From NCBI RefSeq assembly GCF_000469585.1, contig NZ_KI273144.1, positions 227,645 through 291,644 of the forward strand: a stretch of DNA of 64,000 nt, given 5' to 3'. This document shows, piece after piece, positions 45,935 to 56,741 of the stretch (its first letter is position 1; each line of letters starts with the position of its first letter). Under the pieces are notes generated by a model. It had not been told where the DNA came from and made no database searches. It saw only the letters and a list, made by a program, of their open reading frames with translations. Made by a program: the position numbers and the translations under genes. This DNA comes from Chrysiogenes arsenatis DSM 11915. GTDB taxonomy: Bacteria; Chrysiogenota; Chrysiogenetes; Chrysiogenales; Chrysiogenaceae.

Positions 45935-47921
45935 TGTTCGATTTTGGCTGATGACGTTACTCGGCCTGATGAGTGCCGTCGTCGTACTGTATTACAGCCG
46001 TACCATGATTCACGGCTTTGTCTTGCCACGGCAAGCATTGCTGGAAGGAATCGGATGGGCATTCTTACTCATTGTCGCCCTACTTGGACTCAAAAAAGCG
46101 GATATCGAAATACAACTTTCGTGGCTGCATATTTTCTATGGAGCCTATGCCTTGATTGGTTTTGCGGGTGCGTCAATAGCGCTCGCGCCAGAAGAAGCCA
46201 TGATTGGCGCCTTACGCTATGCTGCCGCCTTTGCGCTCATGGTGGGCGTTAGCTCGCTGTTTATCCAGCCAAACGGCACCGTACGGAATAACTCACTCAC
46301 CGAATCCGAACGCATCATCCAACGCAAGAAACCTCAGACACCCCCGACGTCGCCAGTCGAGCGGATGATGCTTTTCGTCCTGATTATTTCCGCTGCCATT
46401 TCGCTCTGCGCCCTTCTGACCATTTCGCAGTACTATGGCGTTGACGGCTGGTGGCAAGTAGCCTCCAATGGTGTTGGTGGTTCTATCTTTGGTAATAAAA
46501 ACATGGCTTCTGACGCCTACTCTATTACGTTCCTTATGCCGCTAATCCTCTTCTGGTCACGCCAAAGCTGGATGCGCTACGCCGGTATTGCCATGTTCCT
46601 GATCATGTCCTACGGCCTGTTGCTCACGACTTCCAAAGGGGCATTTTTCGGGATGATGCTGGGACTCGCCTTTATGGTTGTCTTGATTGGGTATCGCAAA
46701 TGGCCGGAATTTTCTCCAAAAATCCGTCTGGTCTACATTGCCATCCCAGTCGCTCTCACACTAGCGGCAACACTGTATATGCAGCAAAGTGGTCGCTTTG
46801 AAGGGATGCTGTCCGGCGAAAACGATTCGCTTAGAATCCGCCTTGTCTACTGGCAAAACAGCGTCGCCGCCATCAAAGAACACGCCCTACTTGGGGTTGG
46901 TGTGGATAACTATCCCCTCTGGCATAACAAGTATTCCAATGCCATTGCGCATACGTGGACGTTACAGGAAAACTTCCGCGTCACTCATCTGCACAACGAC
47001 TACTTGCAAGCCTTTGCTGATCAAGGAATCCCCGGTGGTATCACTTATACCCTTTTCTGGGCGATGATCGTCTGGCTCGGCTTTATCGCCGCCCGTTCGC
47101 CGCACGGCGCATGGCCGATTGTGGTGGCAGGTGCATTGATGGCCTCATTTGGGAACTCATTATTCAATTTCACCTATCACCGTCCCACACCCGTACTGTT
47201 CCTTGGCATTCTGGCCGGTTTACTTGTAGCAGCCGCCGCGAATACCCGACCGATGAAGCTCTTTTCTCTCCGCCCCACGATTATGGTACCGTTTTCCATG
47301 GCCATGCTCGCTATCGGTTTATTGTACAACATCCCATACCTCAAGGCGGATACCAACGCTGCCCAAGGAATGGCGTATATGTCCGTGAATCCAGCAACCG
47401 GCGCACAACATCTCGAGCAAGCGCTCAAACTCCGTCCATCGCACCAGACACCAATCAACCCGCTGATTGGATATTATGCCGGAAAACAGGATTTTGATAG
47501 CTTGCTCCGCATCCTTGATGAACACGCCCTGAAGTACGACCCATACAATCCCTATACCTTGCGTGTCGCTGCTGAAGTACAGCTCGCTGGCGGCAACCAT
47601 GCCAGCGCGTGGGAATACCTCAATCGCATTCGTGCCTTTATGCCGCTCTACCAAGCATGGTACGACACCGCCTTTCGTCTAGCCTATGCCAGCAATGATC
47701 ACGCAAAAACCATTACCCTTGCGTTAGAAGCGACTGAAGCCAATATGCTGAGCGACCAAGCCCTGTTAATGTCCATCAATAGCGCCTTAAATGTGCAAGA
47801 CATGGCGCGCTATCAACAGTTTTTCGCTCTGGGATACGAACGAAAAATCCCGCAGATCGTTCAGCTCGTCGAAAAGGCCGCTGAAAACGCCGTGCAACAA
47901 CAAGCCGATACGCCACAATAA
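45918..47921 (+). CDS. O-antigen ligase/polymerase-family membrane protein with TPR-like C-terminus
   Basis: 667 residues from ATG 45918, with aaggga upstream. About 11-12 membrane spans fill residues 10-450. The Wzy_C/WaaL core is marked by FGNKNMASD, SKGAFFGMMLGLA and a periplasmic-loop THLHNDYLQAFADQGIPGG. Residues from about 480 on form helical TPR-like repeats (PYTLRVAAEVQLAGGNHAS). It could be a Wzy polymerase, a WaaL ligase or a PglL-type O-oligosaccharyltransferase. The bacillosamine genes directly upstream make PglL-like protein glycosylation a real option. The family cannot be split by eye. Confidence 0.82.
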   Translation: MTQSRDVRFWLMTLLGLMSAVVVLYYSRTMIHGFVLPRQALLEGIGWAFLLIVALLGLKKADIEIQLSWLHIFYGAYALIGFAGASIALAPEEAMIGALRYAAAFALMVGVSSLFIQPNGTVRNNSLTESERIIQRKKPQTPPTSPVERMMLFVLIISAAISLCALLTISQYYGVDGWWQVASNGVGGSIFGNKNMASDAYSITFLMPLILFWSRQSWMRYAGIAMFLIMSYGLLLTTSKGAFFGMMLGLAFMVVLIGYRKWPEFSPKIRLVYIAIPVALTLAATLYMQQSGRFEGMLSGENDSLRIRLVYWQNSVAAIKEHALLGVGVDNYPLWHNKYSNAIAHTWTLQENFRVTHLHNDYLQAFADQGIPGGITYTLFWAMIVWLGFIAARSPHGAWPIVVAGALMASFGNSLFNFTYHRPTPVLFLGILAGLLVAAAANTRPMKLFSLRPTIMVPFSMAMLAIGLLYNIPYLKADTNAAQGMAYMSVNPATGAQHLEQALKLRPSHQTPINPLIGYYAGKQDFDSLLRILDEHALKYDPYNPYTLRVAAEVQLAGGNHASAWEYLNRIRAFMPLYQAWYDTAFRLAYASNDHAKTITLALEATEANMLSDQALLMSINSALNVQDMARYQQFFALGYERKIPQIVQLVEKAAENAVQQQADTPQ

Positions 47922-47941
47922 CGTCGAAACAACTCACCCGA

Positions 47942-47977
47942 CCAACGCGCCGTGCCGTGAACGACAGGGCGCGTTGG
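47942..47977 (+). terminator. Hairpin after the polysaccharide region, possible terminator
   Basis: CCAACGCGCC (47942-47951) pairs with GGCGCGTTGG (47968-47977) over 10 bases with a 16-base loop. The downstream tract is only moderately T-rich. Confidence 0.55.
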
Positions 47978-48012
47978 ACAGTTCCCTTTCGCTTCTGTCA
48001 GAAAAATTTCCC

Positions 48013-48041
48013 TTGCATCACGCTTTTTTTTTGACTATATA
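48013..48041 (+). promoter_or_regulatory. Putative groESL promoter
   Basis: TTGCAT (48013-48018), 17 bases, then TATATA (48036-48041). It is placed just upstream of the CIRCE element, as in HrcA-controlled operons. Confidence 0.5.
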
Positions 48042-48045
48042 TCTG

Positions 48046-48072
48046 CTGGCACTCACAGCAAGCGAGTGACAA
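48046..48072 (+). promoter_or_regulatory. CIRCE element (HrcA operator) of groESL
   Basis: CTGGCACTC-N9-GAGTGACAA at 48046-48072, against the consensus TTAGCACTC-N9-GAGTGCTAA: 7 of 9 match in each arm, with exactly 9 bases between. It would be in the 5' leader, where HrcA binding blocks transcription until heat shock. Confidence 0.85.
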
Positions 48073-48117
48073 CGAAAATTCCGAATCACGGAAACCACAT
48101 ACACGCAGGAGGTCATG

Positions 48118-48408
48118 ATGAAAGTACGTCCACTTCAGGATCGCATTATTGTTCAACGGATCGAGGCTCTACAAAAGACTGAAAGCGGCATCTACATCCC
48201 CGATACCGCCAAAGAAAAGCCACAAGAAGGCAAAGTCATCTCAGTTGGCCCCGGCAAACTCAACGAAAACGGCTCAAAAATAGCCCCTGATGTAAAAGCT
48301 GGCGACCGCGTTCTGTTCAGCAAATATGCCGGTACCGAAGTAAAAATCGACGGTGAAGAGTTGTTGATCATGCGCGAAGACGACATTCTTGGTGTCCTTG
48401 AAAACTAA
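48118..48408 (+). CDS. groES: Co-chaperonin GroES
   Basis: 96 residues. ATG 48118 lies 5 bases after aggagg and gives the usual [12 protein letters not shown] start; the ATG just before it (48115) is too close to that site. The mobile loop ([20 protein letters not shown]), [10 protein letters not shown] and the closing [16 protein letters not shown] are typical. Its heptamer caps GroEL during protein folding. It is first in the operon under the CIRCE site, with groEL 50 bases downstream. Confidence 0.97.
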   Translation: MKVRPLQDRIIVQRIEALQKTESGIYIPDTAKEKPQEGKVISVGPGKLNENGSKIAPDVKAGDRVLFSKYAGTEVKIDGEELLIMREDDILGVLEN

Positions 48409-48446
48409 GCCTTCATTGTTTCGTTCTCAAAAAAACATTTTTTTAA

Positions 48447-50111
<1,665 letters not shown>

Positions 50112-50150
50112 TTTCGCTTCCCCGCAAGCACGTATTCGCATCTATCCTCA

Positions 50151-50182
50151 ACACCCGTGGCTTCGCGTCACGGGTGTTTTTT
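50151..50182 (+). terminator. Intrinsic terminator of groESL
   Basis: ACACCCGTG (50151-50159) pairs with CACGGGTGT (50169-50177), followed by TTTTTATTTT. Confidence 0.88.
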
Positions 50183-50297
50183 ATTTTCTCCGAGCAAACC
50201 CATTGCAAAAATAAGGGCGATACAGTAGAAATAACACGTTATTGTGTCGCATTCGCACGCGCCAGTAGCATGAGAAAACCGATTTTCTGGAGGCATC

Positions 50298-50507
50298 ATG
50301 TTTGGTTTAGGTGTATGGGAACTGGCAATCATTTTGGTCATTGTACTGGTGATTTTTGGTGCAGGCAAACTTCCCCAAATTGGCGCAGGGCTCGGAAAAG
50401 GGATACGCAACTTTAAAGATTCCGTCAAGACAACCGAAGACGAAGCCAAAGGCAATATCGATCAATCTACTCCTACCAATAACAACAAAACTGACGAGAA
50501 GCCATAA
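50298..50507 (+). CDS. tatA: Twin-arginine translocase subunit TatA
   Basis: 69 residues, ATG 50298 behind ctggagg. One N-terminal membrane helix ([19 protein letters not shown]), the FGAGKLP hinge, then an amphipathic helix ([16 protein letters not shown]) and a polar tail. TatA oligomers form the passage for folded proteins with RR signal peptides. The stop overlaps the tatB start by one base (TAATG), and tatC follows. Confidence 0.95.
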   Translation: MFGLGVWELAIILVIVLVIFGAGKLPQIGAGLGKGIRNFKDSVKTTEDEAKGNIDQSTPTNNNKTDEKP

Positions 50508-50833
50508 TGTTTAACATCGGCTTTCCGGAGTTAATGGTTATTATGGTCATCGCCCTTTTGGTGATTGGCCCGAAAAAGCTCCCTGACGTGGCGCGTAGCC
50601 TTGGCAAAGGATTTGGTGAGTTCAAAAAAGCGATGAGTGACTTGCGCGAAAGTGTTGATATGGGACCAACGCCAAAGTCGCCAACGACAACAACGGTAAC
50701 CCCCTCAACACCAACTCCCGTTACTTCACAAACAACCACTGCGACAGCAGAAGTAGCTTCTGAATCGGCCGCCAACACAACGGCACCCGCAAGCACTACC
50801 GAAAGCGAGAAAAAGCCGGAGCAGACCACTTGA
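50507..50833 (+). CDS. tatB: Twin-arginine translocase subunit TatB
   Basis: 108 residues. It begins [20 protein letters not shown] with the Glu typical of TatB, then [22 protein letters not shown]. The tail is a long low-complexity stretch of Thr, Pro and Ser. With TatC it recognises RR signal peptides. It overlaps tatC by 4 bases if tatC starts at TTG 50830. Its place as the second tatA-like gene before tatC, and its longer tail, support TatB. Confidence 0.9.
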   Translation: MFNIGFPELMVIMVIALLVIGPKKLPDVARSLGKGFGEFKKAMSDLRESVDMGPTPKSPTTTTVTPSTPTPVTSQTTTATAEVASESAANTTAPASTTESEKKPEQTT

Positions 50834-51627
50834 GCCAGCACGACGCCCCTGATGTTCGCACCTACGCCCACCACAATGACGAAGAGGCCATGCCGCTTAC
50901 CGCTCACCTCGAAGAACTCCGCAAACGACTGCAACACAGTATTATTGCGATTTTGGTATTTTTCGTGCCGGTGTACTCGTTTAGCAAGCTGGTATTAGGG
51001 TTCTTGCAACGTCCCGTTCTCGACGCGTTCCCCCCAGGTGCGGTTCCTTTTGCCTTACTCCGCTTGCCGGAAGGGTTTTTCACCGAACTTAAAGCATCGT
51101 TTCTTGTGGCAATTTTACTGGCCAGCCCGTTTCTTTTGTTCCAGGTGTGGCGTTTTGTTGCCCCAGGGCTCTATCCGCAAGAAAAGCGCTTCGCCTTACC
51201 CATGATGGTCTGCTCAAGCCTGTTCTTTTTCACGGGGGCAGCCTTTGCTTATTACGTCGTCTTTCCCTTCGGCTTTGCCTTTTTCCTCAGCTATGCAGAA
51301 GGTGCCACCGCGGCCAGCCTCTCGCTCAGTTGGTATTTAACGTTTTGCGTACAACTCCTCATCGCCTTCGGCCTCGTCTTCCAACTGCCGATTGTTGTCC
51401 TTTTCCTCAGCCGCCTTGGGCTGGTGACAGCACAAAAGATGCGTTCCGTTCGCAAGATGGCGATTCTGGTGATCTTTGTCGTTTCCGCAATCCTTACACC
51501 GCCTGACGTTATCACCCAGCTGTTTATGGCTGGCCCCATGATTCTGCTCTACGAATTGAGTGTAATTATCGCCCAAATATTTGGCAAGAAACGGGTTGAA
51601 ACAGAAGAAGAATCCTACGATGTCTGA
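50830..51627 (+). CDS. tatC: Twin-arginine translocase subunit TatC
   Basis: 265 residues from TTG 50830, which has ggag eight bases upstream. The next possibility is ATG 50890, which would start at the family's usual [14 protein letters not shown]. Six membrane helices follow with the landmarks [46 protein letters not shown] and [10 protein letters not shown]. TatC is the main receptor for twin-arginine signal peptides. It overlaps dut by 8 bases. Confidence 0.94.
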   Translation: MSQHDAPDVRTYAHHNDEEAMPLTAHLEELRKRLQHSIIAILVFFVPVYSFSKLVLGFLQRPVLDAFPPGAVPFALLRLPEGFFTELKASFLVAILLASPFLLFQVWRFVAPGLYPQEKRFALPMMVCSSLFFFTGAAFAYYVVFPFGFAFFLSYAEGATAASLSLSWYLTFCVQLLIAFGLVFQLPIVVLFLSRLGLVTAQKMRSVRKMAILVIFVVSAILTPPDVITQLFMAGPMILLYELSVIIAQIFGKKRVETEEESYDV

Positions 51628-52069
51628 CGTTCCCACGCTGAAAGTTGCCATCACGCGATTAGCGCACTGCCCTGCACTGCCCGAGTATCAAAGTGATGGC
51701 GCCAGCGGAGTTGATCTCCGTACGGCAGCGTCGGTCACGATTGCTGCCGGTTCCGTAGCCTTGATTCCAACCGGCCTTGCCGTGGCCATCCCACCGGGCT
51801 ATGAGGGGCAAGTGCGCATGCGTAGCGGGTTGGCTCTGCGCCATTCCCTTTTTCTGCCGAATAGTCCGGGAACCATCGACAGCGACTATCGCGGCGAAAT
51901 TCAGGTGCTGATTGGCAATTGGGGCAAAGCCCCTTTTACGGTAGAAGCTGGCGAACGGATCGCGCAATTGGTGTTTGCACCCATCGTTCGCGCGCTATGG
52001 GTGGAAGTTGATCAGCTTGACGAAACCACACGTGGCTCTCATGGATTCGGTAGTACCGGACGGCAGTAA
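51620..52069 (+). CDS. dut: dUTP pyrophosphatase
   Basis: 149 residues from ATG 51620. The five trimeric-dUTPase motifs are visible: SDGASGVDLRTA (1), VRMRSGLALRH (2), PGTIDSDYRGEIQVLIGNWG (3), GERIAQLVF (4) and RGSHGFGSTGRQ (5). It turns dUTP into dUMP, keeping uracil out of DNA. The last 31 bases overlap the convergent tlyA gene, so motif 5 is coded on DNA that is also coding on the other strand. Confidence 0.96.
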   Translation: MSDVPTLKVAITRLAHCPALPEYQSDGASGVDLRTAASVTIAAGSVALIPTGLAVAIPPGYEGQVRMRSGLALRHSLFLPNSPGTIDSDYRGEIQVLIGNWGKAPFTVEAGERIAQLVFAPIVRALWVEVDQLDETTRGSHGFGSTGRQ

Positions 52070-52791
52070 ATAAGGTATTCCTGATTCCCATCCGTCCCCG
52101 TAATCGGCGACGGTGTGATCCCTACCAGAGCAAGGCAATGCTTTTCCAGCTCGTGACACACACGATCAATCGCTTCTTGGCGAAAAACCTCATCGCGTAC
52201 AATGCCACCTTTGCCTATTTTTACCTTCTCCAATTCAAACTGCGGCTTAATCAGCCCAATAAAAGCAAACGCATCTGGAGTCCCAAGGCGGATCACTTCC
52301 GGAAGGATTTTTGTCAGGGAAATAAACGACACATCAGTCACGATCAACGCAAATGTCAATCCATTAGCAGGAACGTAGCGCCGAATATCGGTTTGCTCAT
52401 GCACGACCACCTGCGGATGTTGCCGCAAACGCCAATCAAGCTGATTAGTGCCAACATCCACGGCATACACTTCGCGCGCCCCATTTTGCAGCAAACAGTC
52501 GGTAAAGCCCCCCGTCGACGAACCAATATCAAGACAACGCAGGCCATCAGGATTAACGGAAAAATACTGCAAAGCATGGGCGAGTTTCAAACCGCCACGG
52601 CTGACAAAAGGGATATCCGGAGTTTTCAAACGAACAACGGCGTCAAGCGGAACGTCCGTGCCAGGCTTATCGACACGGTGATCATTCACAATCACCTCGC
52701 CTGCCATAATAAGCGCTTTTGCCCGTTCGCGCGATTGAGCAAGATCTCTATCAACTAACAACTTATCTAAGCGAATCTTGGGAACTTTCAT
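52039..52791 (-). CDS. tlyA: TlyA-family rRNA 2'-O-methyltransferase / hemolysin-like protein
   Basis: 250 residues. An N-terminal S4 RNA-binding domain (IRLDKLLVDRDLAQSRERAK, then GEVIVNDHRVDKPGT) is followed by an FtsJ-like SAM domain (CLDIGSSTGGFTDCLLQNGA, VTDVSFISLTKILP, LIKPQFE). Mycobacterial TlyA methylates 16S and 23S rRNA; the hemolysin name is historical. The start overlaps the RsbW-like gene stop as ATGA. Confidence 0.9.
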   Translation of the reverse strand: MKVPKIRLDKLLVDRDLAQSRERAKALIMAGEVIVNDHRVDKPGTDVPLDAVVRLKTPDIPFVSRGGLKLAHALQYFSVNPDGLRCLDIGSSTGGFTDCLLQNGAREVYAVDVGTNQLDWRLRQHPQVVVHEQTDIRRYVPANGLTFALIVTDVSFISLTKILPEVIRLGTPDAFAFIGLIKPQFELEKVKIGKGGIVRDEVFRQEAIDRVCHELEKHCLALVGITPSPITGTDGNQEYLIYCRPVLPNP

Positions 52792-53192
52792 TGATCGTAG
52801 TGGAACCGGAGCATTAACTGATTACCGCGTTCATTATACGCAAATTCATCGGCAAAAGCCGTTACCAGAAAGACCCCTCGCCCACCAATATTTTCCAGAT
52901 TTTCATCATCTGTTGGCTGTGGAACATTCTGGTAGTCAAACCCCTCACCCTCGTCAGAGACCTTCAGCGTCACGCCCGACTGTTCATCCACCGCTATAGC
53001 CACATCAACCTTTTTCGCAGGATTTTCCTGATTGCCATGCTTCACCGCATTCGTCATCGCCTCATCAAGTGAGAGACGAATATGATACAGCTTGCGCGAC
53101 GAAAAGCGATGTTGCGGCACATGCACCAACACTTGTTGCACCATCTCTTGCATAGCATCAAAATTAGAAGGAAACGAAAAGTGTTCTTGCAT
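52788..53192 (-). CDS. RsbW/SpoIIAB-like serine kinase / anti-sigma-type ATP-binding protein
   Basis: 134 residues from ATG 53192, with gagg six bases upstream; a GTG at 53198 is too close. HATPase_c_2 fold with the N box RLSLDEAMTNAVKHGN, the G1 box VSDEGEGFDYQNVP and the G2 stretch NIGGRGVFLVTAFADEF. Such proteins phosphorylate STAS anti-anti-sigma partners or bind a sigma factor. No STAS protein, PP2C phosphatase or sigma gene is adjacent, so its partners are elsewhere. Confidence 0.85.
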   Translation of the reverse strand: MQEHFSFPSNFDAMQEMVQQVLVHVPQHRFSSRKLYHIRLSLDEAMTNAVKHGNQENPAKKVDVAIAVDEQSGVTLKVSDEGEGFDYQNVPQPTDDENLENIGGRGVFLVTAFADEFAYNERGNQLMLRFHYDQ

Positions 53193-53218
53193 ATGCACCT
53201 CGGCACAACTTCGTGGAA

Positions 53219-54520
53219 TTAACTGCGTAGCCGTCTATCAAGCACGCGACTACTTTTTCCTTCAAACCGTTCCAATGTTTTCTTTTCAACAATCTTTACA
53301 TCAGGACTGATACCCGTCACATTACGAATTTCCGCCGCAATACGCTGAATCAGCGCGTTTTGCTTTTTCATTTCGTCAAAAAAGATTTGCTGATTCACTT
53401 CGACCAGCACTTCAAGCACGTCCAGCGAGCCCTTACGATCGACAATCAATTTATAGTGCGGCTCACACTGCTCAATTTTACACAAAACCTCTTCTATTTG
53501 CGATGGGAAAACATTTACACCACGAATAATGAGCATATCGTCCGAACGCCCCGTCGGCTTTTCCATCCGCACATGCGTACGACCGCACGGGCAGGGCTCG
53601 GCCAGCAGCCGCGTCATGTCGCGTGTACGGTAGCGAATGACCGGCAAAGCCTCTTTGGTAAGCGTCGTGATCACCAGTTCACCCAACTCGCCATACGGCA
53701 AGCGCTGCAGCGTGACAGGATCGATTATCTCGACCAAAAAGTGATCTTCGCTAAAATGCATCCCCTGTTTTTCCAGACATTCATAGGCCACACCCGGCCC
53801 CATAACTTCTGACAAACCATAGTTATCCGTCGCCTGAATATGCAGCCGCCGCTCGATTTGCTGGCGCATTTCATGCGTCCACGGTTCAGCACCAAATAGC
53901 CCTGTCTTCAAGTAGAGCTCTTCCGGCTTTATCCCCATGTGCTCCATCGCCTCCGCCAGGTACATAGCGTACGAAGGGGTGCAAATCAGTGCCGTTGAAC
54001 GATAGTCGCGCATAATCATAATCTGCTTTTGGGTGTTTCCGCTCGACATCGGAATCACCGACGCGCCAACTTTTTCCGCACCATAGTGCAAGCCAAAACC
54101 ACCGGTGAAAAGCCCATAGCCAAAGGCAATCTGAATCACATCATCCGCCGTCACACCACTTGCACTGAGCAAACGCGCGACTAATTCACTCCACGTATCA
54201 AGATCGTTACGCGTATATCCAACGACAGTTGGCTTTCCCGTTGTGCCACTTGAAGAGTGAATGCGGACGATATCGCGCATCGGAACCGCAAACATACCGT
54301 ATGGATAATTATCGCGAAAATCATCTTTCGTCGTAAAGGGAAACTGCGCCAGATCGTCCAGCGAACGGATCATCGAAGGTTTCAAGCCATGCGCATCCAG
54401 CGATTCGCGGTAAAAGTCGACGTTACGATAGGCGTGATTCACCGTACTAATCAGCCGCTCAAGCTGGAGTTGATCAAGATCGCTGCGACCCATACATTCT
54501 TGTTCTTGATCGCGGAACAT
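53219..54520 (-). CDS. paaK: Phenylacetate-CoA ligase
   Basis: 433 residues from ATG 54520, which gives the family-like opening with [17 protein letters not shown]; an ATG at 54535 overlaps the upstream ABC gene. Adenylation motifs: [53 protein letters not shown] and [20 protein letters not shown]. It activates phenylacetate or another aryl acid with ATP and CoA. Co-location with LivG/LivF-type ATPases is common and suggests amino-acid or aromatic-acid catabolism. Confidence 0.93.
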   Translation of the reverse strand: MFRDQEQECMGRSDLDQLQLERLISTVNHAYRNVDFYRESLDAHGLKPSMIRSLDDLAQFPFTTKDDFRDNYPYGMFAVPMRDIVRIHSSSGTTGKPTVVGYTRNDLDTWSELVARLLSASGVTADDVIQIAFGYGLFTGGFGLHYGAEKVGASVIPMSSGNTQKQIMIMRDYRSTALICTPSYAMYLAEAMEHMGIKPEELYLKTGLFGAEPWTHEMRQQIERRLHIQATDNYGLSEVMGPGVAYECLEKQGMHFSEDHFLVEIIDPVTLQRLPYGELGELVITTLTKEALPVIRYRTRDMTRLLAEPCPCGRTHVRMEKPTGRSDDMLIIRGVNVFPSQIEEVLCKIEQCEPHYKLIVDRKGSLDVLEVLVEVNQQIFFDEMKKQNALIQRIAAEIRNVTGISPDVKIVEKKTLERFEGKSSRVLDRRLRS

Positions 54521-54522
54521 GA

Positions 54523-55260
54523 CTATTTTTCCCATTTTTCTTTATAATCCTTTCCCAGATACGCTCGTTTAATTTCATTACTGTGAAGCAGCTTTTCTGA
54601 CGCCCCTTCCATCACAAACTGGCCATTTTCGAGCACATAGCCACGATCACAGAGTTGCAGCGCTTTTTTTGCGTTCTGCTCAACCATCAATACGCTCAAA
54701 CCATCTGCCCGGAGCGAAGCGATGTGGGCAAAAATTTCGTCGGTTATCAGGGGAGCGAGTCCCATGCTCGGCTCATCCATCAAAAGCAAGCGCGGCTTTC
54801 CCATCAGCGCCCGCCCAATAGCCAGCATCTGCTGCTCGCCGCCCGAAAGCGTGCCAGCATACTGTTTCCGCCTCTCGGCCAATCGCGGAAATTGCTGATA
54901 CACCATCTCTGTCAAACGGGCCACTTCGCTTTTGCCAAACTTGCGGTGCGTCGTATATCCGCCCAGCAAGAGGTTATCGGCCACACTCAGCGGCGCAAAC
55001 ACGCGTCTACCTTCGGGAACATGACAGATACCAAGGTTGACAATTGACTCCGGTGTCATGCCGACCAACTGATGGCCTTCGTATTCGATAGTTCCCGAGC
55101 ACTTCGCGATCAGTCCGGAAATCGTCGCCAGCAGCGTTGTCTTCCCAGCACCATTGGCACCAATAATGGTGACATACTCACCCGGTTTGATATGCAGCGC
55201 AATATTTTGCAACGCCTGAATCGAACCGTAAAATACGTCAAGGCTACGGATTTTTAACAT
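54523..55260 (-). CDS. livF: Branched-chain amino acid ABC transporter ATP-binding protein LivF-type
   Basis: 245 residues from ATG 55260; a TTG at 55269 has no spacing for a ribosome site. Walker [11 protein letters not shown], signature [15 protein letters not shown], Walker [14 protein letters not shown], then the switch His region replaced by VEQNAKKAL as in LivF. It would power a branched-chain amino acid or related importer together with LivG. No permease or binding protein gene is in the window. Confidence 0.92.
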   Translation of the reverse strand: MLKIRSLDVFYGSIQALQNIALHIKPGEYVTIIGANGAGKTTLLATISGLIAKCSGTIEYEGHQLVGMTPESIVNLGICHVPEGRRVFAPLSVADNLLLGGYTTHRKFGKSEVARLTEMVYQQFPRLAERRKQYAGTLSGGEQQMLAIGRALMGKPRLLLMDEPSMGLAPLITDEIFAHIASLRADGLSVLMVEQNAKKALQLCDRGYVLENGQFVMEGASEKLLHSNEIKRAYLGKDYKEKWEK

Positions 55261-55265
55261 TCGCC

Positions 55266-56024
55266 TCAACTCCCAAGATAGGCATCTATAACGGCCTGAT
55301 TTTGCTGTATTTCACGAGGAGTCCCTTGCGCCAATAAGGCCCCTTGATTGAGCACGATCACATGGTCGCTCACGTTCATCACTAAATCCATTTCGTGCTC
55401 AACCAGCAAAATGGATATGCCACGTGCCGCAATTTGACGCAAGAGGTCGCCTAATGCGGCCGTTTCGGTCAACGTCAGCCCTGCTGCCGGTTCATCCATC
55501 AAAAGCAGCGCCGGCTCCAGCGTTAAGGCACGCGCAATTTCCACCCAACGTTGCGTGCCGAAACTCAGGGAATGCACTTCCGTATCCGCTAAGTGGGCAA
55601 TGCCGCAAAATTCGAGCGCCGCTACCGCTCGCTGATGCGCATCGCGCTGCGCGCGAGCACTCCCGGAGCCGATCAAGCTTTTCCAGAACGAGGGGCGCAG
55701 CGAGCGCCAACATCCAAGCATAACATTCTGTACCACCGTAAGTTCGCGGAAAAGTTCAAGGTTCTGGAACGTGCGGCCAATGCCGCGCGCAGCAATAGCA
55801 TGGGTGGGGAGGGTATGAATCGGTTCGCCGCAGAAAAAGACGGTTCCACTATCCAGCTGATAGTTCCCGGTCACAATATTGATGACCGATGTTTTCCCCG
55901 CGCCATTCGGGCCAATAAGTGCCGTGATCCCATGACTCTCTGTCAGCTCAAAAGAAACCGTATCAACAGCCAGAATACCGCCAAAACGCTTTACAATGGA
56001 ATCGAGCGAAAGTAACGCCGCCAT
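55266..56024 (-). CDS. livG: Branched-chain amino acid ABC transporter ATP-binding protein LivG-type
   Basis: 252 residues; ATG 56024 directly abuts the rnc stop. Walker A GPNGAGKTSVINIVTG, the LivG-type GIGRTFQNLELFRELTVVQN, signature LSFGTQRWVEIARAL, Walker B LLLMDEPAAGLT, and VEHEMDLVMNVSDHV. Normally livH and livM would come before it; here RNase III does. The gene pair looks detached from its permease. Confidence 0.92.
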   Translation of the reverse strand: MAALLSLDSIVKRFGGILAVDTVSFELTESHGITALIGPNGAGKTSVINIVTGNYQLDSGTVFFCGEPIHTLPTHAIAARGIGRTFQNLELFRELTVVQNVMLGCWRSLRPSFWKSLIGSGSARAQRDAHQRAVAALEFCGIAHLADTEVHSLSFGTQRWVEIARALTLEPALLLMDEPAAGLTLTETAALGDLLRQIAARGISILLVEHEMDLVMNVSDHVIVLNQGALLAQGTPREIQQNQAVIDAYLGS

Positions 56025-56732
56025 TTATTTCGCCAACCGTGCAAGCGCTTGCTTTGCTGCCAGCTGCTCTGCCGCTTTTTTTGACGTCCCTTCGCCACGG
56101 CCAAACTCTTCCTGTCCGATCATTAAACGGATGGCAAAGGTTTTTTCGTGATCGGGGCCGTGCTCCGACAACACATGATACGTTGGGATAACGCCGAGTT
56201 TCCCCTGCGTCACCTCTTGCAGTTCAGTTTTATAGTCACGCTGTTTTTTTTCAAAAACCACGCCATGAATTTCTGATTCGAGTAAGCCGATAATCACATC
56301 TCTAACTTTTTCCAATCCCCCATCAAGATACATAGCGGCGAAAGTCGCTTCCAAAGCATCCGCCAGCAAGCTCGCCTTTTCGCGACCTTGCGTATTCTCT
56401 TCCCCTTTGCCAATCAGGAGATAGGCTCCAAGGTTGAGTTTTTTGGATGCAATGCGACTCAGCGTTTTTTCGTTCACCACAAAGGAGCGCGTCTTACTCA
56501 ACTTCCCTTCTGGCTCATGGGGAAATTGGCGCAACAAATATTCACTCACTACCATCCCTAAAACAGAATCGCCAAGAAACTCCAGACGCTCATTGTTCAT
56601 GGCGACACTGCTGTGTTTTTCGTTCGCGAAGGAGCGATGCGTGAGGGCTCTTTTAAGAAGGGCAAGATCAGAAAAAGTATACCCTAGCGCCGCTTGAAGC
56701 GATGCTAGGGGTGCATGCGAATCATTCAACAT
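56025..56732 (-). CDS. rnc: Ribonuclease III
   Basis: 235 residues, ATG 56732 behind cggag. Catalytic signature NERLEFLGDSVLGMVVSEYL, then DALEATFAAMYLDGG with the second metal site. A C-terminal double-stranded RNA-binding domain follows (DYKTELQEVTQGKLGVIPTY, then GEGTSKKAAEQLAAKQAL). It processes rRNA precursors and structured mRNAs. It follows fabF by 10 bases, the common fab-rnc order. Confidence 0.97.
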   Translation of the reverse strand: MLNDSHAPLASLQAALGYTFSDLALLKRALTHRSFANEKHSSVAMNNERLEFLGDSVLGMVVSEYLLRQFPHEPEGKLSKTRSFVVNEKTLSRIASKKLNLGAYLLIGKGEENTQGREKASLLADALEATFAAMYLDGGLEKVRDVIIGLLESEIHGVVFEKKQRDYKTELQEVTQGKLGVIPTYHVLSEHGPDHEKTFAIRLMIGQEEFGRGEGTSKKAAEQLAAKQALARLAK

Positions 56733-56741
56733 TCTACTCCG

